Notes: a model not told the origin generated them from the letters alone. A stretch of DNA of 64,000 nt from Caballeronia sordidicola (GCF_000729995.1 NZ_JNFG01000202.1:248001-312000), one strand, 5' to 3'. Counted from the stretch's first letter, positions 16,804-25,294 are shown. Translations and numbers: made by a program.

Positions 16804-19032
16804 TTAGAACGCTTCGTCCGCTCCCAGATAACGCCACTGACCCGGCGGCAAGGCGCCGAGCGTCACGCGGCCCATCCGGATCCGCTTCAGGCCGACCACT
16901 TCCAGCCCAACCAGCTCGCACATCCGGCGAATCTGGCGCTTTTTGCCTTCACGCAACACAAAGCGCAACTGTTCACCATTTTGCCAGCTGACCTGCGCTG
17001 CTTTGAGCGGCACGTCGTCGAGCGAGAGCCCGTGACGCAGCAACGCGAGGCTTTCGGGCGGGAAGTGCGGTTCGATATCGACTTCATGCTCGCCGAATTT
17101 CACGCGCACGAGATATTCCTTATCGACGTCCGAATGGCCGCCGATCAGTTGCTTCGCCACCCGGCCGTCCTGAGTCAGGACGAGCAGGCCGGTCGAATCG
17201 ATATCCAGACGGCCTGCCGGTGCAAGCGTGCGCAGATGCAGCGGCGTGAAACGGATGCCGGACTGGTCATCGGCCCAATGATTGGACGGATTGACCAGCG
17301 TGACAGCCGGCTGATACCCGTCTTCCGCCTGACCGGACACGTAGCCGACCGGTTTGTGGATCAGGATGGTCACCTGCTGCATCTGGGCTGCGTGCGCGGC
17401 AGGTGCAATTTCAACGTTCTGGTCGGGACGAATCTTGGTGCCGAGCGTATCGATGACTTCGCCGTCGACAAGCACCCAGCCCTTTTCGATCCATTCATCG
17501 GCTTCACGGCGTGAGCACAGGCCGAGCTCCGACATCACCTTCGACAAGCGCACGAGTCCTTCTTCATTTTCGCGCGCGATGCGGGCGGGTGAGGGCGGGG
17601 CGTCGGCGTCGCGCGGTTTTGACGGCTTCGATACCGGTTTGCGCGCGGCGGGTTTGCGCTCGTCGCCGAAGCGTCCGGAGGTGTCGCGGGCTACGTAAGG
17701 GCTGTCGCCCGAGGGCCGTTGGCGGTCGGTGGGCGCCGGACGCGGGCTGCCATCGTGCGCGTGGTTGCGCTCGCGCGGGGCGCCGTTACGGTCGCCGCGG
17801 TCATTGAACGCCGGGCGGGGCGTTCGATCGCTGCCCGGGCCACGCGAATCATCGCGAGGCTTGAACGGACGGCGTTCGGCGTCGCCCGAGGGGCGGTCGC
17901 CACGTGGGGCGCTGCGGTCGCCGAAGGAGGGACGCGGACCGCGATCACCAAAGGATGGGCGGGGACCGCGATCGCTGCTCGGACCACGCGGCGCGTCGCC
18001 ACGGGGCGTGAAAGGACGGCGTTCACTGTCGCCGGAAGGGCGGTCACCACGTGGAGCGCCACGATCGCCAAAGGACGGACGCGGACCACGATCGCTGCTC
18101 GGACCGCGCGGAGCATCGCCACGAGGTGCGTACGGACGGCGTTCACCATCGCCGGAAGGCCGATCACCGCGCGGAGCGCCACGATCGCCAAACGAGGGAC
18201 GCGGGCCACGGTCGCTGCTCGGACCACGCGGCGCATCGCCACGCGGCGTGAATGGACGACGTTCGCCATCGCCGGAAGGCCGATCGCCACGCGGAGCACC
18301 ACGATCTCCGAACGAAGGTCGCGGTCCACGATCACCACTCGGCCCACGCGGCGCATCGCCACGGGGCGTGAAGGGACGGCGTTCACCATCGCCGGAAGGC
18401 CGATCACCGCGCGGAGCACCACGATCGCCGAACGACGGACGCGGCCCGCGATCACCACTTGGACCACGCGGAGCATCGCCACGAGGCGCGTACGGACGAC
18501 GTTCACCGTCGCCGGAAGGCCGATCACCGCTCGGAGCACCGCGGTCGCCAAACGACGGCCGAGGCCCGCGATCACCGCTCGGACCACGCGGAGCATCGCC
18601 ACGCAGCGTGAATGGACGGCGTTCACCATCGCCGGAAGGCCGATCACCGCGCGGAGCACCACGATCGCCAAACGACGGCCGCGCCCCACGATCACCACTC
18701 GGCCCACGCGGCGCATCTCCACGCGGCGCGTACGGACGGCGTTCGCCATCACCGGAAGGCCGATCAACACGCGGAGCGCCACGGTCACCAAACGACGGAC
18801 GCGGACCACGATCACCCGCACCACGCGAGTCATCACTACGCGCTTTGAAAGGCTTCCGTTCACCCGCACCCGAAGGCCGTGCACCTGCCGGTTTATCGCT
18901 ACGCACTGGCCGATCGCCGCTCGCCATTTCAGCGCGAGGGGGTTTTTTCCGTCCGGCAGCGCTGCCGGTACGAACGGGTGAACGTGCCGGCGATGCCGGG
19001 CGCGGGTGCTTCGCTGTCAGTTTGACGCGCAT
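16804..19032 (-). CDS. RsuA/RluB-family 23S rRNA pseudouridine synthase with giant repeat N-terminus
   Basis: A 742-residue protein whose last ~260 residues are a complete RsuA/RluB/RluE/RluF-type pseudouridine synthase. These comprise an S4 RNA-binding domain (VRLSKVMSELGLCSRREADE), the catalytic aspartate in GRLDIDSTGLLVLTQDG, and the C-terminal GKKRQIRRMCELVGLEVVGLKR block. The first ~480 residues are low-complexity Arg/Gly/Asp/Pro/Ser sequence, mostly eight ~40-residue tandem units. Family members are usually 230-350 residues, so the extension more than doubles the protein. It is probably disordered and RNA-binding, like RGG tails (inference). Specificity (RluB or RluF site) cannot be set from sequence. 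The gene starts 6 bp after glnD, so the two are likely co-transcribed. Confidence 0.88.
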   Translation of the reverse strand: MRVKLTAKHPRPASPARSPVRTGSAAGRKKPPRAEMASGDRPVRSDKPAGARPSGAGERKPFKARSDDSRGAGDRGPRPSFGDRGAPRVDRPSGDGERRPYAPRGDAPRGPSGDRGARPSFGDRGAPRGDRPSGDGERRPFTLRGDAPRGPSGDRGPRPSFGDRGAPSGDRPSGDGERRPYAPRGDAPRGPSGDRGPRPSFGDRGAPRGDRPSGDGERRPFTPRGDAPRGPSGDRGPRPSFGDRGAPRGDRPSGDGERRPFTPRGDAPRGPSSDRGPRPSFGDRGAPRGDRPSGDGERRPYAPRGDAPRGPSSDRGPRPSFGDRGAPRGDRPSGDSERRPFTPRGDAPRGPSSDRGPRPSFGDRGPRPSFGDRSAPRGDRPSGDAERRPFKPRDDSRGPGSDRTPRPAFNDRGDRNGAPRERNHAHDGSPRPAPTDRQRPSGDSPYVARDTSGRFGDERKPAARKPVSKPSKPRDADAPPSPARIARENEEGLVRLSKVMSELGLCSRREADEWIEKGWVLVDGEVIDTLGTKIRPDQNVEIAPAAHAAQMQQVTILIHKPVGYVSGQAEDGYQPAVTLVNPSNHWADDQSGIRFTPLHLRTLAPAGRLDIDSTGLLVLTQDGRVAKQLIGGHSDVDKEYLVRVKFGEHEVDIEPHFPPESLALLRHGLSLDDVPLKAAQVSWQNGEQLRFVLREGKKRQIRRMCELVGLEVVGLKRIRMGRVTLGALPPGQWRYLGADEAF
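17806..18789 (-). repeat. 120-bp coding tandem repeats (about 8 units) in the pseudouridine synthase gene
   Basis: Residues 82-361 of the encoded protein consist of seven in-phase 40-residue units of the form GDRGAPRGDRPSGDGERRP, then xxPRGDAPRGPSxDRGPRPSF. A 9-residue duplication (GDRGPRPSF) and a degenerate eighth unit follow. At the DNA level this is a tandem array with a 120-bp period and only scattered differences between units. Alternation of YAPRG and FTPRG variants suggests expansion by unequal exchange or slippage. All units keep frame, so the array is under coding constraint. Confidence 0.9.
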
Positions 19033-19038
19033 ATATTC

Positions 19039-21624
19039 TCAGGCTGCGATCGCGCGCAGCAGTTCGGTTTCGACCTGGATCTGTGTCCGGTTGTCGGATA
19101 GGGTTTTGCCGTCGAGCAGGAACACGTCTTCCACGCGTTCGCCAAGCGTATTGATCCGCGCCGCATGGACGCCGATCCGGTGCTGGGCCAGAACCCGCGC
19201 GATCGAATAAAGGAGGCCCTGCCGGTCGTTAGCCGATACGGACAGGATGTAATACTGACCACGTTCGTCGGGGCGTAAATCCACGCGCGGCGTGATCGGA
19301 AAAGTGCGCACAAGCCGTGAAACCCGTCCCTTCGACGGTTCCGGCAAGATGCCCTCGGCAGTCAGCAACATGCTCAACTGCTGTTCAACGAGATTCGCAA
19401 TGTCGCGATAATGCCCGTCATGGTCGGGATGCGCGACCAGAAAATTGTCGAGTGCGTAGCCGTGCCGGGTGGTCGTGACGCGTGCATCGAGCACGGACAG
19501 CCCGTTTTTGTCGAAGTAAGCACAAATCCCGGCGAACAGGTCCGGCCGATCTTGCACATAAACCAGCACCTGGAGCGCGGCGCCAATGGGCGACGGCCTT
19601 GCACGCACGATTGGTTTTTCGCTCTCAACGTGTTTATAAAGCACGCGAGTTTGCCAGGCGATATCGGCGGCGTCGTGGCGCAGGAAATAGCCGACGTCGA
19701 GCTTATCCCACAACACTTTTTCCGCGTTTTCGGGCACGGTTTCAAGGCGCAACAACGCGAGCGCGTCTTCCTGGCGCGACTTGAGTTCCGAGTGCGCGTG
19801 CAGTTCGGCGCCGCCGAGCACGGCGCGCGTGGCGCGGTACAAATCCTCAAGCAGCTTGCCTTTCCACGCGTTCCAGACCTTGGGACTGGTGCCGCGGATA
19901 TCGGCGACGGTCAGCAGGTACAGAGCGGTCAACCGGCGCTCGGTCTTGACCATCGATGCAAATTGCTTGATGACTTCCAGATCGCTCGTGTCCTGCTTCT
20001 GCGCGACCTGACTCATGGTCAGATGCTGTTCCACGAGCCACACCACCAGGTCACTGTCGTCCGCGCCAACATCGTGTTCACGGCAAAAACGGCGTGCATC
20101 CGCCATGCCGAGCACGGAATGATCGCCGCCGCGGCCCTTGGCGATATCGTGAAAAAGCGCCGCAATATACAGCACCCACGGGCGCTCGAAATTGCCCATC
20201 AACTGGCTGCAGAACGGGTATTCATGCGCGTGTTCGGCCAACGCAAAGCGCCGCAGATTGCGCAACACCATCAGGATGTGCTGATCGACGGTATAGACGT
20301 GATACAGGTCATGCTGCATCTGGCCGACAATGCGCCGGAAGTTGAGCAGGTAGCGCCCGAGCACGCTTGTCTGGTTCATCAGCCGCAGCGCATGCGTGAT
20401 GCCTTCGGGCTGTTTCAGTATCTCCATGAACAGGCGCCGGTTCTCGGCATCCCGCCGCCAGTCGCGGCCCATCAGGTCACGTGCGTTATAGATCGCCCGC
20501 AGCGTTCGGGCAGATAACCCCTTCACGCCGCGCGTCTGTTCGTATAGCAGGAACGCTTCGAGAATGGCATTGGGCTCGCGTTCGAAAACGTCGTCGCTGG
20601 CGATTTCCAGCATGCCCTGCTTCTCGACGAAACGCTCGTTGAGCACGCGCGTGATGCCGCTCGTCGATGGAAACAGTTGCGCTTCCACGTTCTGGATCAG
20701 GATGGTGGCAAGCTGCGTGACGGCTTTGGCGGCCCAGTAGTAGCGGCGCATGAGCTGTTCGCTCGCGCGCTTGGACGACGTCGCCTTGTAGCCGAGGCTT
20801 TCGGCCAGTGCTGTCTGCAAGTCGAAGACGAGGATGTCCTGGCGCCGCCGGGCAATCACATGCAGCCGCGCGCGCAGGGTCTTCAGAAAACCTTCGTTGC
20901 GGCGCAGTTCGCTGGCTTCGCGTTCGGTGATGAGGTCGCGCGAATCCAGTTCACGCCAACTGCTGCCGAAACCGGCCGCGCGCGAAATCCATAAAATAAG
21001 CTGCAAGTCGCGCAGGCCGCCGGGACTTTCCTTGATATTGGGCTCGAGGCTGTACGGCGTGTCTTGGTACTTGGCGTGCCGCTGGCGCATCTCCAGGACT
21101 TTCGCCTGGAAGAACGCACGCGGATCAAGCGTCTGCCGATACCGTCCCTCGAATGTCTCGAACAGCGTTTCGTCGCCCACTATGCGTCGCGCTTCCAGCA
21201 GCGAGGTCTGGATGGTGATGTCGTTGCTCGCTTCATCTATGCACTGCGTCACCGACCGCACGCTGCTGCCGATTTCCAGGCCAAGGTCCCACGCCATGCC
21301 AATCAGCCGCTCGATCCGCGCGGCCAGCGAGGCGGTGTGATCAGGCGTGTCCTCATCGGGCAAGAGAACGAGGATGTCGACGTCCGAGTAAGGTGCAAGC
21401 TCGCCGCGCCCATAACCGCCGACTGCAATCAACGCCGCCGATTTCGGCATCGCGCAGGCTTCCCAGGCGCCTCGCAGCGCTTCGTCGGTGGCGCGCGCGA
21501 GGGCGTGCATCAGGCCATCGACGTTGGTCGCGCTCTGGAAACGCTCGAGCAGGGCCGCCTTGGCCGTCTTGTAAGAGGCTTTCAACAAATCAGCGCGGGT
21601 TGGGGCGTCGGCAGGTACGCTCAT
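19039..21624 (-). CDS. glnD: Bifunctional [protein-PII] uridylyltransferase/uridylyl-removing enzyme
   Basis: Nitrogen sensor that uridylylates PII proteins under nitrogen limitation and removes UMP when glutamine is high. The 861 residues contain the nucleotidyltransferase motif GGYGRGELAPYSDVDILVL (about residues 69-87), the HD hydrolase domain with ALFHDIAKGRGGDHS in the middle, and two C-terminal ACT domains (LQVLVYVQDRPDLFAGICAY; ILSVSANDRQGLLYSIARVL) that bind glutamine. The map gene lies upstream on the same strand across 489 bp, reflecting the conserved map-glnD order. Downstream, the pseudouridine synthase starts 6 bp on. Confidence 0.97.
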   Translation of the reverse strand: MSVPADAPTRADLLKASYKTAKAALLERFQSATNVDGLMHALARATDEALRGAWEACAMPKSAALIAVGGYGRGELAPYSDVDILVLLPDEDTPDHTASLAARIERLIGMAWDLGLEIGSSVRSVTQCIDEASNDITIQTSLLEARRIVGDETLFETFEGRYRQTLDPRAFFQAKVLEMRQRHAKYQDTPYSLEPNIKESPGGLRDLQLILWISRAAGFGSSWRELDSRDLITEREASELRRNEGFLKTLRARLHVIARRRQDILVFDLQTALAESLGYKATSSKRASEQLMRRYYWAAKAVTQLATILIQNVEAQLFPSTSGITRVLNERFVEKQGMLEIASDDVFEREPNAILEAFLLYEQTRGVKGLSARTLRAIYNARDLMGRDWRRDAENRRLFMEILKQPEGITHALRLMNQTSVLGRYLLNFRRIVGQMQHDLYHVYTVDQHILMVLRNLRRFALAEHAHEYPFCSQLMGNFERPWVLYIAALFHDIAKGRGGDHSVLGMADARRFCREHDVGADDSDLVVWLVEQHLTMSQVAQKQDTSDLEVIKQFASMVKTERRLTALYLLTVADIRGTSPKVWNAWKGKLLEDLYRATRAVLGGAELHAHSELKSRQEDALALLRLETVPENAEKVLWDKLDVGYFLRHDAADIAWQTRVLYKHVESEKPIVRARPSPIGAALQVLVYVQDRPDLFAGICAYFDKNGLSVLDARVTTTRHGYALDNFLVAHPDHDGHYRDIANLVEQQLSMLLTAEGILPEPSKGRVSRLVRTFPITPRVDLRPDERGQYYILSVSANDRQGLLYSIARVLAQHRIGVHAARINTLGERVEDVFLLDGKTLSDNRTQIQVETELLRAIAA

Positions 21625-22113
21625 GGGCAGGCGGGTCGTCAGGTCAGTGGGTGAAAATTGCTCGTAGCGAACAGACGGTTCGCCGGGTTTTAATCAGGTC
21701 ACGGCGATGCGGCAGGTGCGTACCCCGACGTGGGCCACATGCGGCGGGCGGCGTGCAACGCAGGTGCTTGAAACAAAGTTCAGGATGCCGTCCGGGCAGT
21801 CATGACCGCGAGCTTGAGGTGCCGGAGAGCGGATGCGGCTGATGCAATCCACGCCCTATGACGATCTCTGTACCGCCAGCTTAAGCTGTCTTTAAACCCG
21901 GCGAAATAACTGGTTTAAACGATCTGTCACCATGCACGGACAAAAACTTAACAAGCGAAAGCGCCTGATGGGTAAAGCACAGTAGGGTAGAGCACAGTAC
22001 AACGTCGGTTTGCACCGGCAGGGCACGGCGGGTGTATCACTCAGCCAAGGCGCAAGGCGCTTGAACCCGGTCCATCAAGGACAAAACGTCCCCCGGCTTT
22101 CAATCAACCAGCG
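21625..22113. other. Intergenic region between map and glnD
   Basis: 489 bp with no believable gene. It holds three small repeat features: a 12-bp palindrome CAGCTTAAGCTG (21877-21888); an 8-bp inverted repeat TTTAAACC/GGTTTAAA (21891-21898 and 21912-21919); and a 15-bp tandem near-duplication GGGTAAAGCACAGTA/GGGTAGAGCACAGTA (21970-21999). The glnD promoter on the minus strand must lie here unless map reads through. No clear terminator follows map. Confidence 0.5.
21877..21919. repeat. Adjacent palindromes in the glnD upstream region
   Basis: CAGCTTAAGCTG is a perfect 12-bp palindrome. It is followed two bases later by TTTAAACC, 13 bases, GGTTTAAA. The AT-rich centres and position about 250-300 bp upstream of glnD make them possible regulator sites, with no direct evidence. 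Confidence 0.4.
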
Positions 22114-22923
22114 TCAAGCCGTCGCGGCGATCAATTGCGAAGGTGCTTGCGTACCTGCCGACACGGTCAGCACGTCGTAACCCGTCGGCGTAACCAGCAC
22201 CGTATGTTCCCATTGCGCGGACAGGCTGCGGTCGCGCGTCTTGACGGTCCATTGGTCGGGCATGGTGCGGATATCGCGGCGGCCAGCATTAATCATGGGT
22301 TCGACGGTAAAGATCATGCCCGCCTGCAACTCGATGCCCGTGCCGGGGCGGCCGTAGTGCAGCACTTGCGGATCTTCGTGGAACACCTTGCCCACGCCGT
22401 GGCCGCAGTACTCGCGCACCACGCTGTAGCCCTGCGCTTCAGCATATTTCTGGATGGCGTGCCCGATATCGCCCAGATGCGCGCCCGGCTTGATCTGGTC
22501 GATTCCGAGCCACATGCAGTCGAACGTGGTTTGCACGAGGCGTTTCGCCAGGATCGATCCTTCGCCGACCAGGAACATCCGGCTGGTATCGCCGAAATAG
22601 CCTTCCTTGATCACGGTGATGTCAATATTCAGCGCGTCGCCGTTTTTCAGTGTCTTGTCGCCGGGAATGCCGTGGCAAATCACATCGTTGACCGAGATAC
22701 AGGTCGCTTTCGGATACGGCGGGTAGCCGGGCGGCTGGTAATTCAGCGGCGCGGGCACGGTGCCTTGTTCCTTCAGCATGTACTCGTGGCAGAGGCGATC
22801 GAGTTCACCTGTCGTCACGCCGGCAACAATATGGGGCGTGATGAAGTCGAGCACTTCGCTGGCAAGCCGGCAGGCGACGCGCATTTGCGCAATATCGTGG
22901 TCGTTTTTCAGCGTAATGGACAT
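22114..22923 (-). CDS. map: Type I methionine aminopeptidase
   Basis: Removes the initiator methionine from nascent proteins. The 269 residues show the pita-bread fold blocks of MetAP Ia: VNDVICHGIPG, NIDITVIKEGYFGDTS, GHGVGKVFHEDPQVLHYG and MIFTVEPMI, carrying the Asp, Asp, His, Glu and Glu metal ligands. The start MSITLKNDHDIAQMR at 22923 is the family N-terminus. It is divergent from rpsB, the classic map/rpsB arrangement of proteobacteria, with glnD downstream. Confidence 0.97.
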   Translation of the reverse strand: MSITLKNDHDIAQMRVACRLASEVLDFITPHIVAGVTTGELDRLCHEYMLKEQGTVPAPLNYQPPGYPPYPKATCISVNDVICHGIPGDKTLKNGDALNIDITVIKEGYFGDTSRMFLVGEGSILAKRLVQTTFDCMWLGIDQIKPGAHLGDIGHAIQKYAEAQGYSVVREYCGHGVGKVFHEDPQVLHYGRPGTGIELQAGMIFTVEPMINAGRRDIRTMPDQWTVKTRDRSLSAQWEHTVLVTPTGYDVLTVSAGTQAPSQLIAATA

Positions 22924-23130
22924 GACTTGTATCGAGAAAGCGTGTAAGCGGCTGTTGGCGCCAATCGGCCATTATCGCACCTTACAGGGCTCGCCGCACC
23001 CGGGCGCGGGCCGGAGAGGCGGTTTTAGAGCAGTCGGCGCCCAAATTTACCGATCTCAGCGGCAACCGCGACGCGCGGCAGGGCAATTGGGAAAGCCGTC
23101 CCCGGGCGCTTGTCCGAGTGATCGGACGTC

Positions 23131-23160
23131 TTGAGTCCTGCCATTCGTGCGTGATATACT
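23131..23160 (+). promoter_or_regulatory. Likely sigma-70 promoter of rpsB
   Basis: TTGAGT (23131-23136), an 18-bp spacer, and TATACT (23155-23160) preceded by TG one base upstream (extended -10, TGATATACT). The transcription start would be near 23167, leaving an untranslated leader of about 225 nt before rpsB, which contains a large inverted-repeat structure. Confidence 0.6.
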
Positions 23161-23290
23161 CGCTGGCTAAGTCTGCATCTACTTTGTAATCGTCTTTTCA
23201 ATGCGGCCTTTCTGAAAACACTGTGTTTTTTTGGAAAGCCAATGCAAAGGCCAAAGGCGTGAAGCGAAGCAAGATCGGACTTTGAATCGC

Positions 23291-23364
23291 AAGCCGGCGC
23301 ACCCAGGGTGTCCGGCGCCCCGAAAAATCGAGAAACACGGGGCGCCCGATGCGGCAGCCGGCTT
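23291..23364 (+). promoter_or_regulatory. Structured 5' leader of rpsB (probable ribosomal-protein leader)
   Basis: Two nested perfect inverted repeats. The outer stem is AAGCCGGC (23291-23298) with GCCGGCTT (23357-23364); the inner stem is GGCGCCCC (23314-23321) with GGGGCGCC (23339-23346), closed by an A-rich 17-base loop. The element ends 27 nt before the rpsB ATG. S2 is known to repress its own operon through its leader in other proteobacteria. Whether this structure is a homologue of those leaders or a distinct betaproteobacterial form cannot be decided without a covariance search. Confidence 0.6.
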
Positions 23365-23391
23365 AAGACCTAACCCTCGCGGAGAACTCTC

Positions 23392-24144
23392 ATGGCAGTA
23401 ACAATGCGTGAAATGCTGGAAGCCGGTGTCCACTTTGGTCACCAAACGCGCTTCTGGAACCCGAAAATGGCCCCGTTCATTTTCGGCCATCGCAACAAGA
23501 TTCACATTATCAACCTCGAAAAAACGCTGCCGATGTACAACGACGCGCTGAAGTACGTGCGTCAACTGGCAGCGAATCGCGGCACGATTTTGTTCGTTGG
23601 CACGAAGCGTCAGTCGCGTGACACGGTGGCAGAAGAAGCGCAACGCGCTGGCATGCCTTTCGTGAACGCACGCTGGCTCGGCGGCATGCTGACCAACTTC
23701 AAGACGCTGAAAGTATCGATCAAGCGCCTGAAGGACATGGAAGCAGCGCTGGAAGCCGGTGAAACGGAACGCATGAGCAAGAAGGAAGCGCTCCTGTTCG
23801 AACGCGAAATGGCCAAGCTGGTGAAGTCGATTGGCGGCGTGAAGGACATGGGCGGCATTCCTGACGCAATTTTCGTGGTTGACGTCGGTTATCACAAGAT
23901 TGCCGTGACCGAAGCCAAGAAGCTGGGCATTCCGGTTATCGCCGTGGTTGATACGAACCACTCGCCGGAAGGCATCGACTACGTGATCCCGGGTAACGAC
24001 GACGCCAGCAAGGCGGTCATGTTGTACACGAAGGGCGTGGCTGACGCGATCCTGGAAGGCCGTTCGAGCGCGGTAAACGAAGTGGTGCAGGCAGTTCGCA
24101 GTGGTGACGGCGACGACTTCGTGGAAGTCAACGCAGAAGCGTAA
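23392..24144 (+). CDS. rpsB: 30S ribosomal protein S2
   Basis: Small-subunit ribosomal protein uS2, needed for S1 binding and initiation. The 250 residues start MAVTMREMLEAGVHFGHQTRFWNPKM..., the conserved N-terminus (quoted in part), with GGAG about 10 bases ahead. The blocks MLTNFKTL, IPDAIFVVDVGYHKIAVTEA and HSPEGIDYVIPGNDDA are family landmarks. It is the first gene of the rpsB-tsf-pyrH-frr series. A strong hairpin with a T tract follows, so downstream tsf expression needs read-through or its own promoter. Confidence 0.98.
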   Translation: MAVTMREMLEAGVHFGHQTRFWNPKMAPFIFGHRNKIHIINLEKTLPMYNDALKYVRQLAANRGTILFVGTKRQSRDTVAEEAQRAGMPFVNARWLGGMLTNFKTLKVSIKRLKDMEAALEAGETERMSKKEALLFEREMAKLVKSIGGVKDMGGIPDAIFVVDVGYHKIAVTEAKKLGIPVIAVVDTNHSPEGIDYVIPGNDDASKAVMLYTKGVADAILEGRSSAVNEVVQAVRSGDGDDFVEVNAEA

Positions 24145-24182
24145 GTCTCTGCATACGACGCCGACGTGATGTATCCGGCAAG

Positions 24183-24214
24183 AAAGGGGGCTTTGCGAAA
24201 GGCCCCCTTTTTTT
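24183..24214 (+). terminator. Terminator or attenuator between rpsB and tsf
   Basis: AAAGGGGG pairs with CCCCCTTT around a CTTTGCGAAAGG loop that can extend the stem, followed by eight T residues in total. It lies 39 bp after rpsB. In other proteobacteria a partial terminator at this point adjusts the S2:EF-Ts ratio (established for E. coli rpsB-tsf). Confidence 0.85.
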
Positions 24215-24412
24215 AACCGGCCGCAACTGCAACGTAAAGTAACAACGGCACTATTCGCGGGCAGCAGAACGCGAAACAGTCGCGAAGTACCTGAGCAGTA
24301 TTAGTGAAGTATCAGGCAGCACCCCCATTCTGGCCGCGGGCATTTCTCGCCGGCGGCGCGTGTCAATAGTGCGATACGTGCGCGAGCACGGCACAGACTC
24401 AAGGAGCAAATG

Positions 24413-25294
24413 ATGGCGGCAATTACCGCAAGCATGGTGGCAGAACTGCGCGCAAAGACCGACGCGCCCATGATGGAATGCAAGAAGGCGCTCACCGAAG
24501 CCGAAGGCGACATGGAGCGCGCTGAAGAGCTGCTGCGCGTGAAGCTGGGCAACAAGGCAAGCAAGGCAGCGTCGCGTGTGACGGCTGAAGGCATCATCAC
24601 GGCGCACATCGACGGCGGCGTGGGTTCGCTCGTCGAACTGAATTGCGAAACCGACTTCGTCGGCAAGAACGACGACTTCCTGGCATTCGGCAAAACCGTC
24701 GCCGAGATCGTGGCGAAGAACAACCCGGCCGATGTCGCTGCCCTCGGCGCGCTGCCGCTGGAAAGCTCGACAGTCGATGCCGTGCGTCTCGCGCTGGTCG
24801 GCAAGATCGGTGAAAACGTGTCGATTCGCCGTTTCGTGCGTTTTGAATCCGCTAACAAGCTGGCTTCGTATCTTCACGGTACGCGCATCGGCGTGCTGGT
24901 TGAGTTCACGGGCGCGGACGAGCAGGTCGGCAAGGACGTTGCCATGCACATTGCTGCAATGAAGCCGGTTTCGCTGTCGTCGGACGACGTTCCGGCGGAA
25001 CTGATCGCGAAGGAACGCAGCATCGCCGAGCAAAAGGCCGCGGAATAGGGCAAGCCGGCTGAGATCGTCGCGAAGATGGTCGACGGCAGCGTCCAGAAGT
25101 ACCTGAAGGAAGTCTCGTTGCTGAACCAGACGTTCGTTAAGAACGACAAGCAGACGATCGAACAGATGTTGAAGGCAGCAAGCGCGTCGGTGCAGAAGTT
25201 TGCGCTGTTCGTGGTCGGCGAAGGCATCGAAAAGCGTACGGACGACTTCGCTGCCGAAGTGGCCGCGCAAGTTGCTGCCGCCAAGCAAGGCTAA
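24413..25294 (+). CDS. tsf: Elongation factor Ts, interrupted by an in-frame TAG codon
   Basis: EF-Ts is the nucleotide-exchange factor for EF-Tu in translation elongation. The reading frame starts MAAITASMVAELRAKTDAP at the second of two overlapping ATGs (24413), with AAGGAG at 24401-24406. It runs 211 codons through the UBA and core domains (GKIGENVSIRR, SYLHGTRIGVLVEFTG), then hits TAG at 25046-25048. The same frame continues directly as GKPAEIVAKMVDGSVQKYL and 81 codons in all to a TAA at 25292-25294. The total (211+1+81=293) is the normal Burkholderia length, and the family reads AAES-GKPAEIV here, so TCG to TAG would explain it. The missing part includes the end of the coiled-coil and the C-terminal module. 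EF-Ts is normally essential, so error, recent mutation or suppression must be considered. Confidence 0.93.

Larger units (their letters stand above)
22924..23391. other. Intergenic region between divergent map and rpsB
   Basis: 468 bp holding the rpsB promoter and leader described separately. A short hairpin-like run AAAACACTGTGTTTT followed by T residues (about 23216-23235) lies early in the leader and could act as a weak attenuator. I find no coding sequence. Confidence 0.5.

Noticed and set aside
17806..18789. Possible CRISPR array
   Set aside because: The regular repeats have a 120-bp period with no unique spacers, keep a coding frame and lie inside a gene. No cas genes are nearby.
17729..19210. 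Plus-strand open frames of 420-493 residues opposite the repeat-rich pseudouridine synthase
   Set aside because: They are antisense readings of the 120-bp repeat array and consist only of low-complexity Arg/Pro/Ser or Thr/Ala repeats. The minus frame leads into a complete enzyme domain.
25076..25294. Separate 72-residue gene after tsf
   Set aside because: It is the C-terminal part of EF-Ts in the same frame as the upstream part, with no ribosome-binding site of its own. It is treated as one interrupted tsf.
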